DNA of 64,000 bases from NCBI GenBank assembly GCA_018343915.1, contig JABRWF010000007.1, positions 1,984,001 to 2,048,000 on the forward strand, written 5' to 3'. Origin of the DNA: Agroathelia rolfsii (taxonomy: Eukaryota > Basidiomycota > Agaricomycetes > Amylocorticiales > Amylocorticiaceae). The notes beneath the pieces were generated by a model, which was not told the origin of the DNA, searched no databases, and saw only the letters and a program-made list of their open reading frames with translations. The translations under genes and the position numbers were made by a program. Below are positions 36,964 to 49,104 of this stretch, in pieces; positions within the stretch are counted from its first letter, which is position 1, and every line of letters begins with the position of its first letter.

Positions 36964-37406
36964 GGTGACGGAGAGGAAGGTAGCTTTTGTTTCCGCTAAC
37001 AGCGGCGGCGGCCTTATGCGCTATAAGCCTAAATAATCATCTGAGTTGATTACCTCCAACTATGTACTACGCCATTTCAGCAATGCTTTGAATAGGTTGA
37101 TTTTATTCAATGGCAAAATTGGCCAAGCGTAGCATGTATAGTCGGTGCTCAGAAGTTCTACGGCCCACCCCGTCTCGCTCCGGCTCCAAACGCGACTCGG
37201 AGTCGGAATAGCCAATTAGAAAGAGCGAACTGGTTCCCAAGTTGCTACTCATACAGAGCCATACCTACCTGGTATCAAATGTTCAACCCAAGTGCTTGAG
37301 GTCCAAGATTTAGACTTGGATCTTCCTGGCTATGAGTGGGCATAAATTATATTGTCATAGTTCACATATGATATTATTAGCTTGGTATCCAATCCACGTC
37401 TCCCTT
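36964..37406. other. Intergenic region upstream of NDUFV2
   Basis: 443 bp between the NDUFV2 start and the stop of the MDR oxidoreductase, both on the minus strand. It contains a GC-rich patch with an imperfect inverted CCGGCTCC/CTCGGAGTCGG-like element around 37175-37205. Nothing coding was found. Confidence 0.35.
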
Positions 37407-38747
37407 CTATGCCGTGGTCACGTCTATAATAACCTTGCCCCTCGCACGCAACGACATTATGCGCTCATATGCCTTGAACAAATCGGCAAATGGGTATACT
37501 GAATCGATAACTGGTTTAAGCTTCCCTTCGCTCATGAGTTTTGCAATTTCATCGAGTCGCGCTCTGTCGCTTTGGATATGGACTATTCTGTGAAAAGATG
37601 TCATGTCAGTGCCAAAGTCAATGGTCGGAAGCAGATAAAAAGACGATGACAAACTTCCAAGACCGTTTTGCACCTCCCAGCCAAGAGGGTAGCAACACAA
37701 GACCGAATGTTTCGAGAATATGCCACAATGGCCGCAATTTGAACTCTGGCGTCGGCCCAGTATGAACATATGTCCCTCCCGGCGCGAGATAAGCATCGCT
37801 ATGTTTATACAGTGAGGGATCGAGTAAACCGACGGCGTCGAAGATGAGGTGGAATTTGGGTGAGGGGGGTTGAGATAACAAGAAAGAGTGAAGAGGCTGC
37901 TTTGTATAATCAATGAACTGTGGACATGTTAGTACATGGACATGATAAAATTGAAGAGATATGGCAAGCGACGATTTACCTCGTCCGCGCCGAGACTCCT
38001 GACTAAGTGTTCGTTCTTACCAGAAGCCGTGACTACAACACGAGCACCACGAGCCTTAGCAAGTTGAATGGCGAATGCGCCCACCGAAGAGCTACCGCCA
38101 TTGATCAATACGGTTTGGCCAGCCTCAAGCTTGCCATCATCGAAAAGACCGTGCCAGGCTGTCAGAACTACAAGAGCAAGGCTGGCTTCGGCTGCGGAGA
38201 AATTTGCAGGACGGTGAGTAATATAGTTTGTCGGTACACGTAGATATTGCTGTAATGCGCCTTGCTTGGAGTTAATGTTCAAACCTGGCCTCATGCATGA
38301 GATCTTGCCTCGCGTAAATACTAGTAGATGTCTGAGCTCACCGATGTCAAACCAACCGAAGACAGGATCCCCAGACTTGAACTCTGTGCCATTTCCGTCC
38401 ACGATTGTACCAGAGAACTCATACTCGGGTACCAGCGGCCTCTTGGCTACAAAATTTGGCATCATTTTAAGTAGCTTGTATCCACTGATTTTCGTAAGTT
38501 ATCACAGTTATACGTCCTAATAGTTGAGACGTACGCAGGATTCAGAGCGGCCGCTTCAACTTTGACGAGAACTTCTTTGGCGGCAAGTTTAGAGGGCACT
38601 GGGGCATCCATCCTCAGCTTGAGAGTAGACGGTCCTGGGGCACCTCGGTTGATAGCAAACCTAGGGGTAGTAATGTGAGAATAACAACTGATTTTGGTGT
38701 ACGGATACGAACCATGCTCTCTGGGTTTGGGGGATATTAGAGGACAT
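37407..38747 (-). CDS. MDR-superfamily NADPH:quinone oxidoreductase-like protein
   Basis: Zinc-independent medium-chain dehydrogenase/reductase, probably an NADPH-dependent quinone or enone reductase. The start at 38747 gives MSSNIPQTQRAWFAINRGAP and, after splicing, MDAPVPSKLAAKEVLVKVEA and AAALNP. Then come PLVPEYEFSGTIVDGNGTEF, a substrate lid, FSAAEASLALVVLTAWHGLF and the nucleotide-binding motif GQTVLINGGSSSVGAFAIQL with ARGARVVVTASGKNEHLVRS and LGADE. The C-terminus has KPVIDSVYPFADLFKAYERI and ARGKVIIDVTTA. No structural or catalytic zinc Cys pattern is seen, so the QOR-type subgroup is favoured over alcohol dehydrogenase. The substrate cannot be read from the sequence. Confidence 0.85.
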
Positions 38748-40298
38748 GGTTAGGACTTGATCACACGTCTGTAGTTCAGAGGCCAAGTACGACAGTATTT
38801 ATGAGATAACGAGAGTGAGGTGATATAGAGTCCAGATCTGTTCTCAGTTATGGCGTCGCATCGAGGTTCTGAGATTTCTCTGTCGTATGGCTCGTGGACC
38901 GGCCAGGCACGTTCATCATGACGACAGTCTAGCCTGAGGTAGCCTAAACACACCCGAGAACGGTCCTTCAATTCTGCATAGCGGCCTTGCAGGCTTTCGA
39001 GCTTTGAACTTGAATGCGCCCAGTACTAGCCTGACTGGTAGTCATATCACCTAGATTCATATCGACTCCAAATGCGATTGCAGAATAAGAACCAGTTCAG
39101 TCCTATGAGCAGTAAAAGCTATCAAAACTTGACGCGTCTGGTGTGTTTCAATGCGATCATCAGCGATATTCGATCACAAGTCATGATGGGATCGCTAGTA
39201 GCATTCAACGCAGTTGTTCAAGCTTGTATCCAGGTAACCGACGATATTACAAAAGGTCCGAGGGCCCCTATGCCGGAACAAACGAGTCAGTGAAGCTGAA
39301 CGATCTGAACACCAAAATCGTTATTCAGTCCGTTCAGTGTTATTGACCATCGACGGATTTCGGATTCAAAATCCGAACACCTCACTTTCATCATCCTCCT
39401 CCCCCCTAGTACATAGCACAATAATATCCTTGCAGTCAATACAAATAACTTCTATACCACCTATTCCTTGAGTTTGATTGAGAAATCAGGATTTTATGCT
39501 TCCAGCTTTGCCAGAGAAAATTTTCTTATGCAATACTCCAGCATACTTGATGCAGGCTAGTCTCTATATAGTGCATTCAATTTCTACGATGTTCAGAGAC
39601 TGAGTACACTCCCTTGGCTGTCGTTCACGTTATCACGCATAACAACAAAAAAGTTTCGAGCTCTGTGGCCGAACATGAATGCGCCTAAACAGAATCGAAT
39701 AGGGTTACATGGTTAGAAACTGCTTGCAACCAAAGAGTGCTGTGGTTGTTCGGATATTCTGGCACCTCGCATGCGACGTAAGGGTCAACGGTTATCTCAC
39801 TCAAGCCAGTAACTCACTTGAGGGCATCACGCAAAGCTGATGTTAAAATATCGCATGCAATTACAACAGCTTATTGCAGTCGAAAATAGCAAGTTCGACA
39901 CACAAGCTAGATACTAGAAGACGAAATGAATTGGTCTCTGGGTATTGTCCGCAGATACACTATACATGCTCAGAGAAAGGACGCCACGAGCGACGTGCCA
40001 ACCTTGAGCTTTTCGAGATTCTGTATCAAATGATATAGGTTTAGTCGTGACGTCATTTAGGCCATCCTGAGACCTAATGTTGAAAAAAAGGTACTTCGTA
40101 GACGCACGAACACTTTGGAATCATAGCTATAGATGACTTCAATGTTTTTGTGTGTTGCTCAACTTGCTGTTTTTACAGGGAGTTTGCTTCGCAAAGACGA
40201 AGCAATACAATCAAGAAGATAAGCATCTAAAAATGAATCGCTGACTTTTGACGTCGCCTTTTTTAATTTTCATTGAGAGCACTCTAATGAGACTTTCG
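38748..40298. other. Gene-poor interval, about 1.55 kb
   Basis: The longest stretch in the window without a supported gene. Frames are short and scattered. A small inverted repeat (CGGATTTC...GAATCCG-like, including AAAATCCGAA) lies around 39353-39380 but does not fold as a tRNA. No transposon end or repeat array was recognised. Confidence 0.4.
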
Positions 40299-40864
40299 TC
40301 AGAAAATAACGCAGTGCTGCGCGGAAGCAACCTGACTACACACCTCAAAAAGTTTGATAGATAAGCATTGCTGTCGATGTCGCATGAAGCTGTGACTGTA
40401 GTATTTTCCGGAGAGTGTGATAGTGGTTAGGCACCGCGCGCATCTAACGGACGTGGCAGTAACGTCAAGTGCATGCGGATCCTCCTCTAACTCTTTTTTT
40501 CGTTGTTCCGCCGAGCGGTACGAGCGGATTGGGGCATCCATAAATCGTGTTTGTCGTCTTTTTTTTTTTTTCGATCACCGATACACTTAGCTCAAGGAGA
40601 AGGAGGCGGGACGTTAAGAGACAAAGCGGGGCTCACGGTTTTGATTCACGGACACTGCGTACATGTCAGTGTAAACAGCACAATGCGACTACATCAAGCC
40701 CCATCGCGAGATCTATGGACATACTTCTTGTTTTTAGGAAATCCGCATGAGCGTATGTGCTCCTCGATCTCAGCATCTGCACCAGAACCAGAAGGAAACT
40801 CCCAAACAAAGTTGCATCGAGGGCATGTTAGTGTCTGAAATGTGACGATCCGCTTTAAGTCCAT
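40299..40864 (-). CDS. Small protein with two C-C-H-C zinc-like motifs
   Basis: I do not know this family by name. The first exon (40864-40725) starts MDLKRIVTFQTLTCPRCNFV and has Cys14, Cys17, His36 and Cys40 (C-x2-C-x18-H-x3-C). A GTATGT donor, and an acceptor at 40558, join it in frame to KRQTRFMDAPIRSYRSAEQR and KKELEEDPHALDVTATSVRC. The second motif follows: Cys86, Cys89, His107, Cys111 (C-x2-C-x17-H-x3-C). The two modules are so similar in spacing that a single two-module zinc-binding protein is likely. The acceptor lacks a good pyrimidine tract, so two separate small genes remain possible. After Glu118 the frame ends at 40299, or a GTGTGT donor could lead to a further exon ending near 40159. 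Related single modules with a basic helix before the Cys pair seem to recur in Agaricomycetes; nucleic-acid binding is a guess. Confidence 0.45.
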
Positions 40865-41148
40865 AATTTAAAGCAGAGCCCGCCAGCCAGATGGATGACT
40901 TTTTAGGATAGCGTGTTTGGCGTGCCGGAAAATACGGCGCAGGGGCAAGAGCCCTACGACGCTGGGTGTTCGCAAATAAAAGTCATCTGCAAAGTTCATG
41001 AATGAACACAAGAAATCTGTGTTGTATTACGTACGATGTCACGGGACCGGGTTCCGAGTTGCGCTTCCGAGCGTTCCGAGGTCGAAGAGTCTTCGCCGCA
41101 CGCAACACAGACAAGTCCAATAACCAGAATTTGTTCCTTCTCTCCACC
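40865..41148. promoter_or_regulatory. Divergent promoter region, zinc-motif gene / QCR7
   Basis: About 280 bp between two divergent starts. No TATA box was identified. The QCR7 leader just upstream of 41149 is C/T-rich. Confidence 0.35.
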
Positions 41149-41720
41149 ATGACTATCTTCGGTCCTCTAAGTCTCTCGCTCGCTCCCTACGTCAAGTCTT
41201 CCCGCACACTGTCAAAATGGATCACGCCTATTGCCCAGTGGTATGTTAATGTAGCTGGGTATAGAAAAATGGGCCTCCGCTATGATGATCTCCGTTAGTC
41301 TCCGCAAGACGTTCATGTTAGGTTTCAACCTTTGGCTCATGTTTATGCTTGTCTTTTTACAGTGGTTGAGGAGCGCTCCGATGTTCAGAGGGTAAAATGC
41401 GTTGTCCTCATGGACACTATGACGATGTTAACCAACTGTACATACAGGCCCTAGGCCGTTTGACTCCCCGCGAGGCCTATGACCGCGCCTTTCGCTTGAA
41501 GCTGGCCTCGCAGGCTAGCGTCAAGCATGACAACCTTCCCAAGGACCAATGGGTTAAGGCTGAGGACGTGAGTCAACTCGTTGTACGAGTCCCGAAACTC
41601 TAATTCTTATACGGCAACTTGCTTTAGGATGTTCGCTACCTCAAGCCCCATGTCGAGGATGTAGTGGCCGAAAACGTTGAGAAGGCCAAGTGGGATTCGC
41701 TATCTGTCTCTAGAAAATAA
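41149..41720 (+). CDS. QCR7: Cytochrome bc1 complex subunit 7 (QCR7, 14 kDa)
   Basis: Small matrix-side subunit of respiratory complex III. Four exons (41149-41293, 41363-41391, 41448-41567, 41628-41720) give 128 residues. The protein reads MTIFGPLSLSLAPYVKSSRT, WITPIAQWYVNVAGYRKMGL, RYDDLLVEERSDVQRALGRL, TPREAYDRAFRLKLASQASV, LPKDQWVKAEDDVRYLKPHV. The motifs YRKMGLRYDDL, RLPxREAYDRxFR and LPKxQWxxxExDxRYLxP are characteristic of UQCRB/QCR7. The second exon is only 29 nt. Length agrees with yeast Qcr7 (127 residues). Confidence 0.95.
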
Positions 41721-41875
41721 TTGCTTTTGCATTATTGCGTAATATGATTTATAGAGCTTGGGACCATCGCTATTAAATGTCCTCACATCAGCTAGTCATT
41801 TCTAAGCGTTGACAGATACCCAAGAGACAGAAACTACAAAATACACCAGGTGTTGGTTGCATTAATATTTTACAT

Positions 41876-44758
41876 TTAGAGTGCCTTCTCCAGCGGCGAC
41901 ACAACCTCCTTGTTCTTGTAGAACTCGGCTACCTTCTTGCCCAGTGCAGCAATGTCTGTGATCGTGATGTCAGTACCATAATGTTTGGCTTCATCGTCAA
42001 AAAAAAAAAACGTACTGGTGCTAGTGAGGCCGAAGTGTTCATATGCCTTCTGGTACGGTGCCGATGTACCCCAGCCAGACAAGCCAAATTGCTCGTGACT
42101 GTACTTGGCCCAACCCTCGGTCTACATAACGAAATTCAGTCAACTGTTGCGAGTTTTTATCTGAGACAGAAGTCACTAACCGAGTAGGCCTCAACCGAAA
42201 AGATTGGGGCACCGCTCCTCAGGACGCTGAGTTGATACGCCTTTGGCTGTTGGTCAAACACCTTCCAGCATGGCAAGCTAACCACACGAGTAAGAATGCC
42301 CTCGGCCTTCAGCTTGCCAGCGGCCTCGATGACAATGCTAACTTCGCTTCCGGCACTGACGATTGTCAGCGCCTCATTTTGTTCCTCGTGTACGACATAG
42401 CCGCCCTTCAGAGCATTCTCAATAGTGGAGTTTTGGATCTGAGGGAGATTCTGGCGTGAGAGAGCGAGGACGGAAGGACGGTGTTTCGAGGTGATGGCCG
42501 AATAGTATGCGGCAGAGGTTTCGTTGCCATCAGCTGGGCGCCTTTTGAAGATTGTGAGATTCATTAAATGTCTGAAGTAGAAGCATGATGTACCAAAAGT
42601 CCAAGTTGGGAATGGCACGAAGATGGATGGCAGTTTCGATAGGCTGGTGCGTTGGTCCATCCTCGCCCAATCCAATAGAATCGTGAGTGGCCACCCAGAT
42701 CACTTGGTGTCCGCTAAGAGCAGAAAGTCGCAAGGCACCAACGGCATACGACACGAAATTCTATTACTCAATCCATCAGTCGATGAAGTATAAAAGTATA
42801 AAAATAAATGATGCAGCAATTACCATGAAGGTGGCGACGAACGGGATAATACCACCATAAGCAGCAAGACCATTGGCGATGGCACCCATGCCGTGCTCAC
42901 GCACACCAAATCGGACATACCGCCCAGAGTAATCACCCAGCTTGGTCGACGGTGGCTGGAAGTCAACAGTTCCCTTCACACGGGTAAGATTGCTGGTGGT
43001 CAAATCGGCCGAACCACCGTACAGCTCGGGAAGGCCGGACCAAAGGGCCGTGAGGACGATCTCAGATAGCTTGCGAGAAGCCTGAGCCGCATCGCCAGGT
43101 TTGTAGATGGGCAAAGCTTTCTCCCAATCCTTGGGAAGTTCTCCAGCAATGCGGCGAACCAATTCGGCATGCTCAGTTGGGTACTTCTTGCCGTAGGACT
43201 CGAGGAGCGAGTTCCATTCAGCCTCGAGTTTAGCACCGCGAGCGGCGATCGCTTTGTACGCATCATAGGTCTCCTGCGGAACGTGGAAAGTCTTGTCGGA
43301 TGGGAAACCATACTTCTCCTTAAGCTGCTTTAGATCGTCCGCTTTCAAAGCTATCGATCAATAATACCTATTAGCTCGGATAAATTAAAGAGCAAAAAGG
43401 CCACGTACGGCTACCGTGGATGCCATGGGTTCCTTGAATCAGTGAACCAAAGCCAATGATGGTGGTGAGACGAATAAGGGTGGGACGAGACTTCTCATTG
43501 CGAGCCTGGACCAAGGCATCATACATGCCGGCGAAATCTCTACAGAGGGTGTAAATATAGTAGAATATAACCTTAGATTAATGCACTTGAGTTACGTATT
43601 GCCGTTCGCGACCTCCACAACGTGCCAGCCATAAGAGCGGAAGCGAGCCGAAACGTCTTCGGTGAAAGCTACGGCAGTGTCACCATCAATAGAGATATCT
43701 AGTTTGTGCATGAGTATCATAGACACTGAGATGTCAAGACTTCTGTCTCACGGTTGTCGTCATAGACCTACAAAACTTGAGTTGAGATCTAACTGAGTCA
43801 AGATAAATTATGTACATACAGCAATCAGGTTTCCGAGCTGAAGATGTCCGGCCAAACTGGCAGTTTCGCTGGTAACACCTTCCATCAAGCAGCCATCACC
43901 GAGGAACACTGTGTTTAGCTATGTCAGTAAAATCCAAAAGTAGGCAAGTAGTGTGACTTACCATAAGTGTAGTTATTGACGAGGTCGAAGCCGTCTTTGT
44001 TGAAAACAGCACCGAGGTGAGCCTGAGCCATGGCCAGTCCAACGGCATTGGAAAAGCCTTGCCCCAGAGGACCGGTAGTAACCTCCACGCCTGGACACTG
44101 GTTAAATGGAATTGCCAGTGCATCAATTATGATGATGCGTACCATCAGTATGCCCGGCTTCAGGGTGGCCGGGAGTCTTAGATCCAAGTTGACGGAATTG
44201 CTTGAGATCGTCGATGGTTAATTGATATCCCAGGAGATGCAATATCGTGTACTGAAGAGCGCAGCTGCATATACGGAGCTTGAATATAGGATGTCATCAT
44301 AAAAACTTGACAACTGACCCGTGGCTAGATTATCAGACTGTAAGATGAGAATTTAACAAAGATCGCGTTTATGACACACCCATTAGAAAGGACGAATCGG
44401 TCGCGATTGAACCACTTGGAATTCTTGGGATTGGCATTGAAGAATCTATTGTATTGATGAGAAACAAACCTATACCGGTAATAGATCGAATTGGATCATA
44501 CCTCGAGAACAGTAGGTGAGTGATAGGTGCCATTCCAAGTGGTGCACCTATATTTCAAAGGAACATGACCCCTCCGCGCAGTGTACGGTCTAGTAGTTTG
44601 CACTAACCAGGATGACCACTGTTTGCCTTGCCGACTATATCGGCTGCAAGTGTTCTAATCGTTGCGATGCAAACATCGTCCTAAGTAATATTTACATCGA
44701 TCCCACCTGTGAGTAGCTCGAGGTTACTTACAGTTGGTGCAGGGGAGAATTGAGACAT
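41876..44758 (-). CDS. TKL1: Transketolase
   Basis: Thiamine-diphosphate enzyme of the nonoxidative pentose phosphate pathway that moves two-carbon units between sugar phosphates. The start at 44758 gives [20 protein letters not shown] and [20 protein letters not shown]. Next are [20 protein letters not shown], the ThDP-binding segment [20 protein letters not shown] (GDG...), [40 protein letters not shown], the pyrimidine domain [40 protein letters not shown], and the C-terminal domain ending VSPLEKAL. The gene has about a dozen introns, including a 16-nt exon (about 43756-43771) that encodes VYDDN. All cofactor-contact residues looked for are present. It shares a 260-bp promoter interval with CMC2. 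Confidence 0.96.
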
Positions 44759-45018
44759 GATGGTAGTAGGGATCAGAGGCAGCGAACCAAAAACGATTGG
44801 GATTGGATTGAGCGATGGGGTAGCTTGGGAAATGTTTTGGGAACGGAATTAGAGTTTATCCCGGGCCGGAAAGCCGGGCGGGATTCTCGGGTCGGGTGGC
44901 CTTCAAGCCAAGGGCTTCGGAAGCATTTTGGGTCGACTTAGGCTTGGACTCCTGAAGCGGCAAAGTACTAGTAGGCTCAGTGCTTAGTATTGTGACATTC
45001 TTGGACTTTGAATCAACT
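44759..45018. promoter_or_regulatory. Bidirectional promoter, transketolase / CMC2
   Basis: 260 bp between divergent start codons. G-rich in the transketolase-proximal half. No specific factor site is claimed. Confidence 0.45.
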
Positions 45019-45356
45019 ATGCATCCCCAGCTCACCGATAAGAAACTGAGTATGTCATTTTTGCTTACTTCCCCTCCGTTTTACTAAGGCCGTCGCAAGT
45101 ATGTCGCGAATTTATGCTTGCTCTTGAACAATGTCATGAGAGCTACTGGAACAGAGTGTCGGGCGCATGCAACTCACATAAGCATGAGCTCAATATGTGT
45201 CTTCGTAAAGAGGTGTGCTATGTCTATTTTGATTGGTATTCGTAGGTTGCTGACATCGCACAGCGCATTGAGAGGACAACTAGGAACAGGGAAGAAGCCA
45301 AAGAGCGAAAAGCCAGGAAGGAACAGGCCATCAGAGAGCTGCATGCCGACGACTAA
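45019..45356 (+). CDS. CMC2: Twin CX9C protein Cmc2 (COX assembly mitochondrial protein)
   Basis: Small intermembrane-space CHCH protein involved in cytochrome c oxidase biogenesis. Three exons (45019-45049, 45100-45212, 45264-45356) give 78 residues. The start is MHPQLTDKKLICREFMLALE, followed by QCHESYWNRVSGACNSHKHE and LNMCLRKERIERTTRNREEA. The cysteines form two CX9C pairs: C-REFMLALEQ-C and C-NSHKHELNM-C, the substrate pattern for the Mia40 import pathway. The MHPQL start and the MCLRKERxERTxRNRE tail are hallmarks of Cmc2. The real frame is scattered over three short exons, so a longer overlapping frame from 45118 hides it. Confidence 0.93.
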
Positions 45357-45458
45357 AATATTTTGACTAAAACAAAACACATAGGATATCATGGACTATT
45401 ATTCACTCTACACCAAGTGTAGTTATTGTACATGCCGTCATACCACATTAAGCACTAT

Positions 45459-48400
45459 TCACAACTTCAAGCTAACACTGTTTTCCCCGGATTCAACTGT
45501 GGCACTCTTGAGAGCACCACTAGCCAGAACACTTAGACGGGCAAACTCGACTGAGCCTTCCACAACTTGTAATTTGACTTCCCCGTTGCTATTCTCGACC
45601 CTAATCTTGCCCGCAATCTTGCTGCTCTGGCCTGTGGGAATCTCAGTCTCCAATGCTTTGCCCTCATCCGCTTCGTAAACCTGAATCTCAACCTTCTCGT
45701 TGTAGACGTAATCTGGGCGGTCAACCTCTGGAGGGCCCAGGGCAAGGACGGTGTTTGGTCGAACCCATACAGGAAGCTCGTCAATCGGGACCTTCTCGCT
45801 AATCCATCTTGGACCGTCCACTACGCGCTCTGGGTGGAAGTATGATGTCCACCGGCCCGCAGGAAGATAGTATTCTGTTTCTTCTCCTTCGGGAACGAAA
45901 ACGGGGGCTACAAGCAAAGACGGGCCCAGCATGAATTGTTTATCCAAGTGATGGGCCGTTCTGTCTTCTGGGAATTCTAGGAACATAGCACGCATCAAGG
46001 GATGTCCTTTGCTGTGAGCTTCGATAGACTGGCTGTTGTTTCAGCTTTTCTGAAGTGATCTTCTGCGTCTCATCTCACCAGGTTGTAGATGTACGGCATA
46101 AGCCGATGCTTGGCCTTGACGAATTTTGCCATACTCTGGGCTGCTTCTTCACCGTAATTCCAAGGTACACGGTAAGATCCTGAGCCATGCAGACGCGAGT
46201 GGGACGAGAAGAGGCCGAACGCTACCCAACGCTGATAAATTTCCGAGGGTGGGTGGCCCTGTTGCGACATTTGTTAGTCCCTGTACCTTTAGGATGAACT
46301 AAATCTAAATTGTTTAGATCACCTCGAATCCTCCAATGTCGTGTGACGCATAGGCGAAACCAGAGACAGTCAAACTGAGAGCGCCCCGAATTGCCTCGTT
46401 CATAGCCTCAAAGGTCGACTCGCAATCTCCGCCCCAGTGCTATCACCTATTGATTACTATGGTTCACCTTAATGCGTTCTGATCACTTACCACGGGGAAC
46501 CTGTCATTTTTCTTAATTATACATTTCATTCAAGTTTTGTGGTGCGCTTACCTCTGACCTCCTGCAAACGATGAACGGGCAAAGACAATAGCTTCACCCT
46601 CTCCAAAGCGCTTCTTGAGAACATTGAACACAAGTTCATTATATTCAGTTGCGTATATATTGTGCTCGCGTATAGGATCTGTGCCATCGGCGAATTTGAC
46701 ATTGGCATGGGGAATTCGCTCGCCGAAGTCGGTCTGGAAGTATGAACATGAGCTTTTTTGGAAATAATCTATCTGAGCTTGTTTCCCCTTGCCTTGAAAG
46801 TATCGACACCCAAATCCAGCAGAGCCTCAAGCTTCGAAGCGTACCACTCACGCGCCTTGGGGTTGGTCACATCGAAGATAGCAAGGCCGGGCTGCCAGAG
46901 GTCCCATCTGAAACGTGAATGAGTATTTTGTAAGGGTTCGTTTGCATCACACCACTCACTGCCAAGGCGTTCCATCCTTGCGTTGGATAAAGTAACCTCC
47001 TTTAACCCCCTCCTCGAAGATAGGAGAGAGTTGCGAGATGTACGGATTGACTATGCATTGGTGCGTAAGTCAGGCACCCTGTCTCATCTAGCAATGTCAA
47101 GATACTTACTCCACACACAGATCTTCACGTTATACTTCTTCTTGATTTCAGCGAGGTATGCCTTGGGATCAGGGAAGAACTCAGGATCGAAAGTGAATGA
47201 GCACCTTGGCGTGATAATATCAGCCCATTTCACTTATATAATAAAAATACTGCTCGTGTTTTCTTACCATTCGTATTGCTTCATCCAGAAGCAGTCCAGG
47301 TGGAATACACGGACATGGCATGAGCGCTCCTTCATCCCTTCGAGGAAACCCGACACCGTCTTGGTATCATACGATGTCAAGAAGGAAGTTGACAGCCAAA
47401 GACCGTACGTCCAGCTTGGCAAAAGCCTATAAGGCAGGTATTAAGAATCATGAAAATAACGGCAATGATCATTTGATTTACGCTGGACGACCAGTCATAC
47501 GCGTGTAACGATCCAGGATCTGGACAGTGATTTAGTTGATAGCATTCGATAGGGCTAAACTTCGTCTTACCTCCAAGGGTGTCGCTCCATAGATAATGAA
47601 GTACTCAAGGCTTTCACCGGCAACACTGACACCCACTCGGCTAATCTTTTCACTGCCTATTTCAAGTTCGACCTTTTGGAATCATTAGATCGATCAAGAT
47701 CAAGGCGTTTACCGTTTGAACATACCTCTCCGGGATGGTTGATGAAGACACCATAATTTCGGTTGGTAATATAGAAGGGTACACATTTGTACGCTTGTTC
47801 GCTGGAAGTTCCACCATCTTGGTTCCAGATGCTGACAGACTGACCTACAGACAACATATGAGTATAAACATAATCCCATCGCTCACCAGGGGTAGATCTA
47901 CTCACCATTCTTGGTGAAGTTTCCGAACTGTTCACCAAGACCATAGACAAGCTCTCCTGGAGAAAGGTTCAACTCGGAATGCACATAACGCACGAACGCC
48001 GGGGTGGGGTCTGGGTTCGGGTTTGAGCTCAGATCGTTCGTCAAGCATGAGCTATTGGAGGCCGAATTCTGGGCCCATCGTCCAGGGACGTCATAAATCC
48101 CTTGATGTTTGTATCCAGCAAAAGTCAGAGTACGCTTCGGCGACTTGAAGGTAACCGTATATGGATTATGCGTCACTTCTGCAGTAAGATCTCCAGTAGT
48201 CAATTTCAGAGTGTCTTCTGACTTCTGCAGCTGAGCGTTTGGAATGGGTTTATCATCGGGGAATAGCTGGATGCTCTTGTTGGGTTCGATGTGCCGGAAG
48301 TGATCAATCCGTACGCCGATAACACTTTCAGTTGGCGAATGGATGCGCACGCTCAAGACGGGGCCTAAAAGTATATCGATACATGAGTTCGGAATGCCAT

Positions 48401-48583
48401 CGACATGAATCAATGAGTGATGCGCAAACCCCCAAGTGTGTCCCCTCGATGCCTTATAGGCCTCGTGGCGACCTGCAGGTCAAAACCAAGTCCATCGCTA
48501 GTTTCTTGGGCATGAACAATACTCAGGCCATGAAACGGCTTGATGCCGTTTTTGAGAAGCCAGAAACCGTCGTTGAATTTCAT
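45459..48583 (-). CDS. GH31 alpha-xylosidase (YicI-like)
   Basis: Glycoside hydrolase family 31 enzyme, most like alpha-xylosidases of the YicI type that release xylose from xyloglucan oligosaccharides. The first exon starts at 48583 ([20 protein letters not shown]) and aligns with the YicI start. Next come [76 protein letters not shown] and [16 protein letters not shown]. The nucleophile motif [20 protein letters not shown] contains the predicted catalytic Asp in TDFGERIP, which is diagnostic for the alpha-xylosidase branch. [20 protein letters not shown] follows, with the acid/base Asp. The beta-sandwich C-terminus ends [10 protein letters not shown]. There is no signal peptide, so an intracellular enzyme is likely. 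Many short introns argue against recent bacterial transfer. Confidence 0.92.
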
Positions 48584-49104
48584 GCTTGGTGACTATGGGC
48601 TTTTGTCTGAAAGGAACGTACTAGGTAGGATTAAATACACATCTGCTACAGACGGGCCGGCACATCTCCGAGGTTTGTCCGTTGCGATGAATGATATGCT
48701 GATGATAGGTCAGGGGATACTAGGGACATGTAGCATCTCGCATTTAAAAGATTCCGTTCTTGTTCTCCAATTTGCAAAATGTCTGGGTAAGGTGACTAAC
48801 TTTTCGGGCCTTACCGTCCTCACGGTTCGACTTCCATCCTTCGCTATATTATCATACGAATTTGCATAACTTTTACATGCAGCATTATGAAAATATTGTG
48901 GGAAATACATAGTCATGTAATCATGTGGAATTGGTGCAATGTATCAGACATGGTCACCTGTCTCTGATGACCAATGTACCGAACACCCAATGATATCCAG
49001 GAATACTCGTTGCTTCTGAATGTTGGAATTACAGTTACTTATACAAAGCGGGTGCTTCGATACTAAGAAGGCTCCCCAAACTCCTGCCCGACGTCATACC
49101 TAGC
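48584..49104. other. Intergenic region upstream of the GH31 gene
   Basis: About 520 bp between the GH31 start and the stop of the first Bre4-like gene, both minus strand. The open frame at 48540-48869 on the plus strand has no recognisable domain. Confidence 0.35.

Noticed and set aside
39353..39380. tRNA-like segment around CGGATTCAAAATCCG
   Set aside because: It resembles a B box only loosely, and no A box, acceptor stem or anticodon arm could be drawn around it.
45118..45366. Single-exon gene from 45118
   Set aside because: The frame runs across a CMC2 intron. The spliced three-exon reading gives a complete twin CX9C protein.
45459..48583. Recent bacterial acquisition of the GH31 gene
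   Set aside because: The gene has many short introns typical of this genome and no visible compositional break, so recent transfer is not supported. Ancient transfer cannot be judged here.
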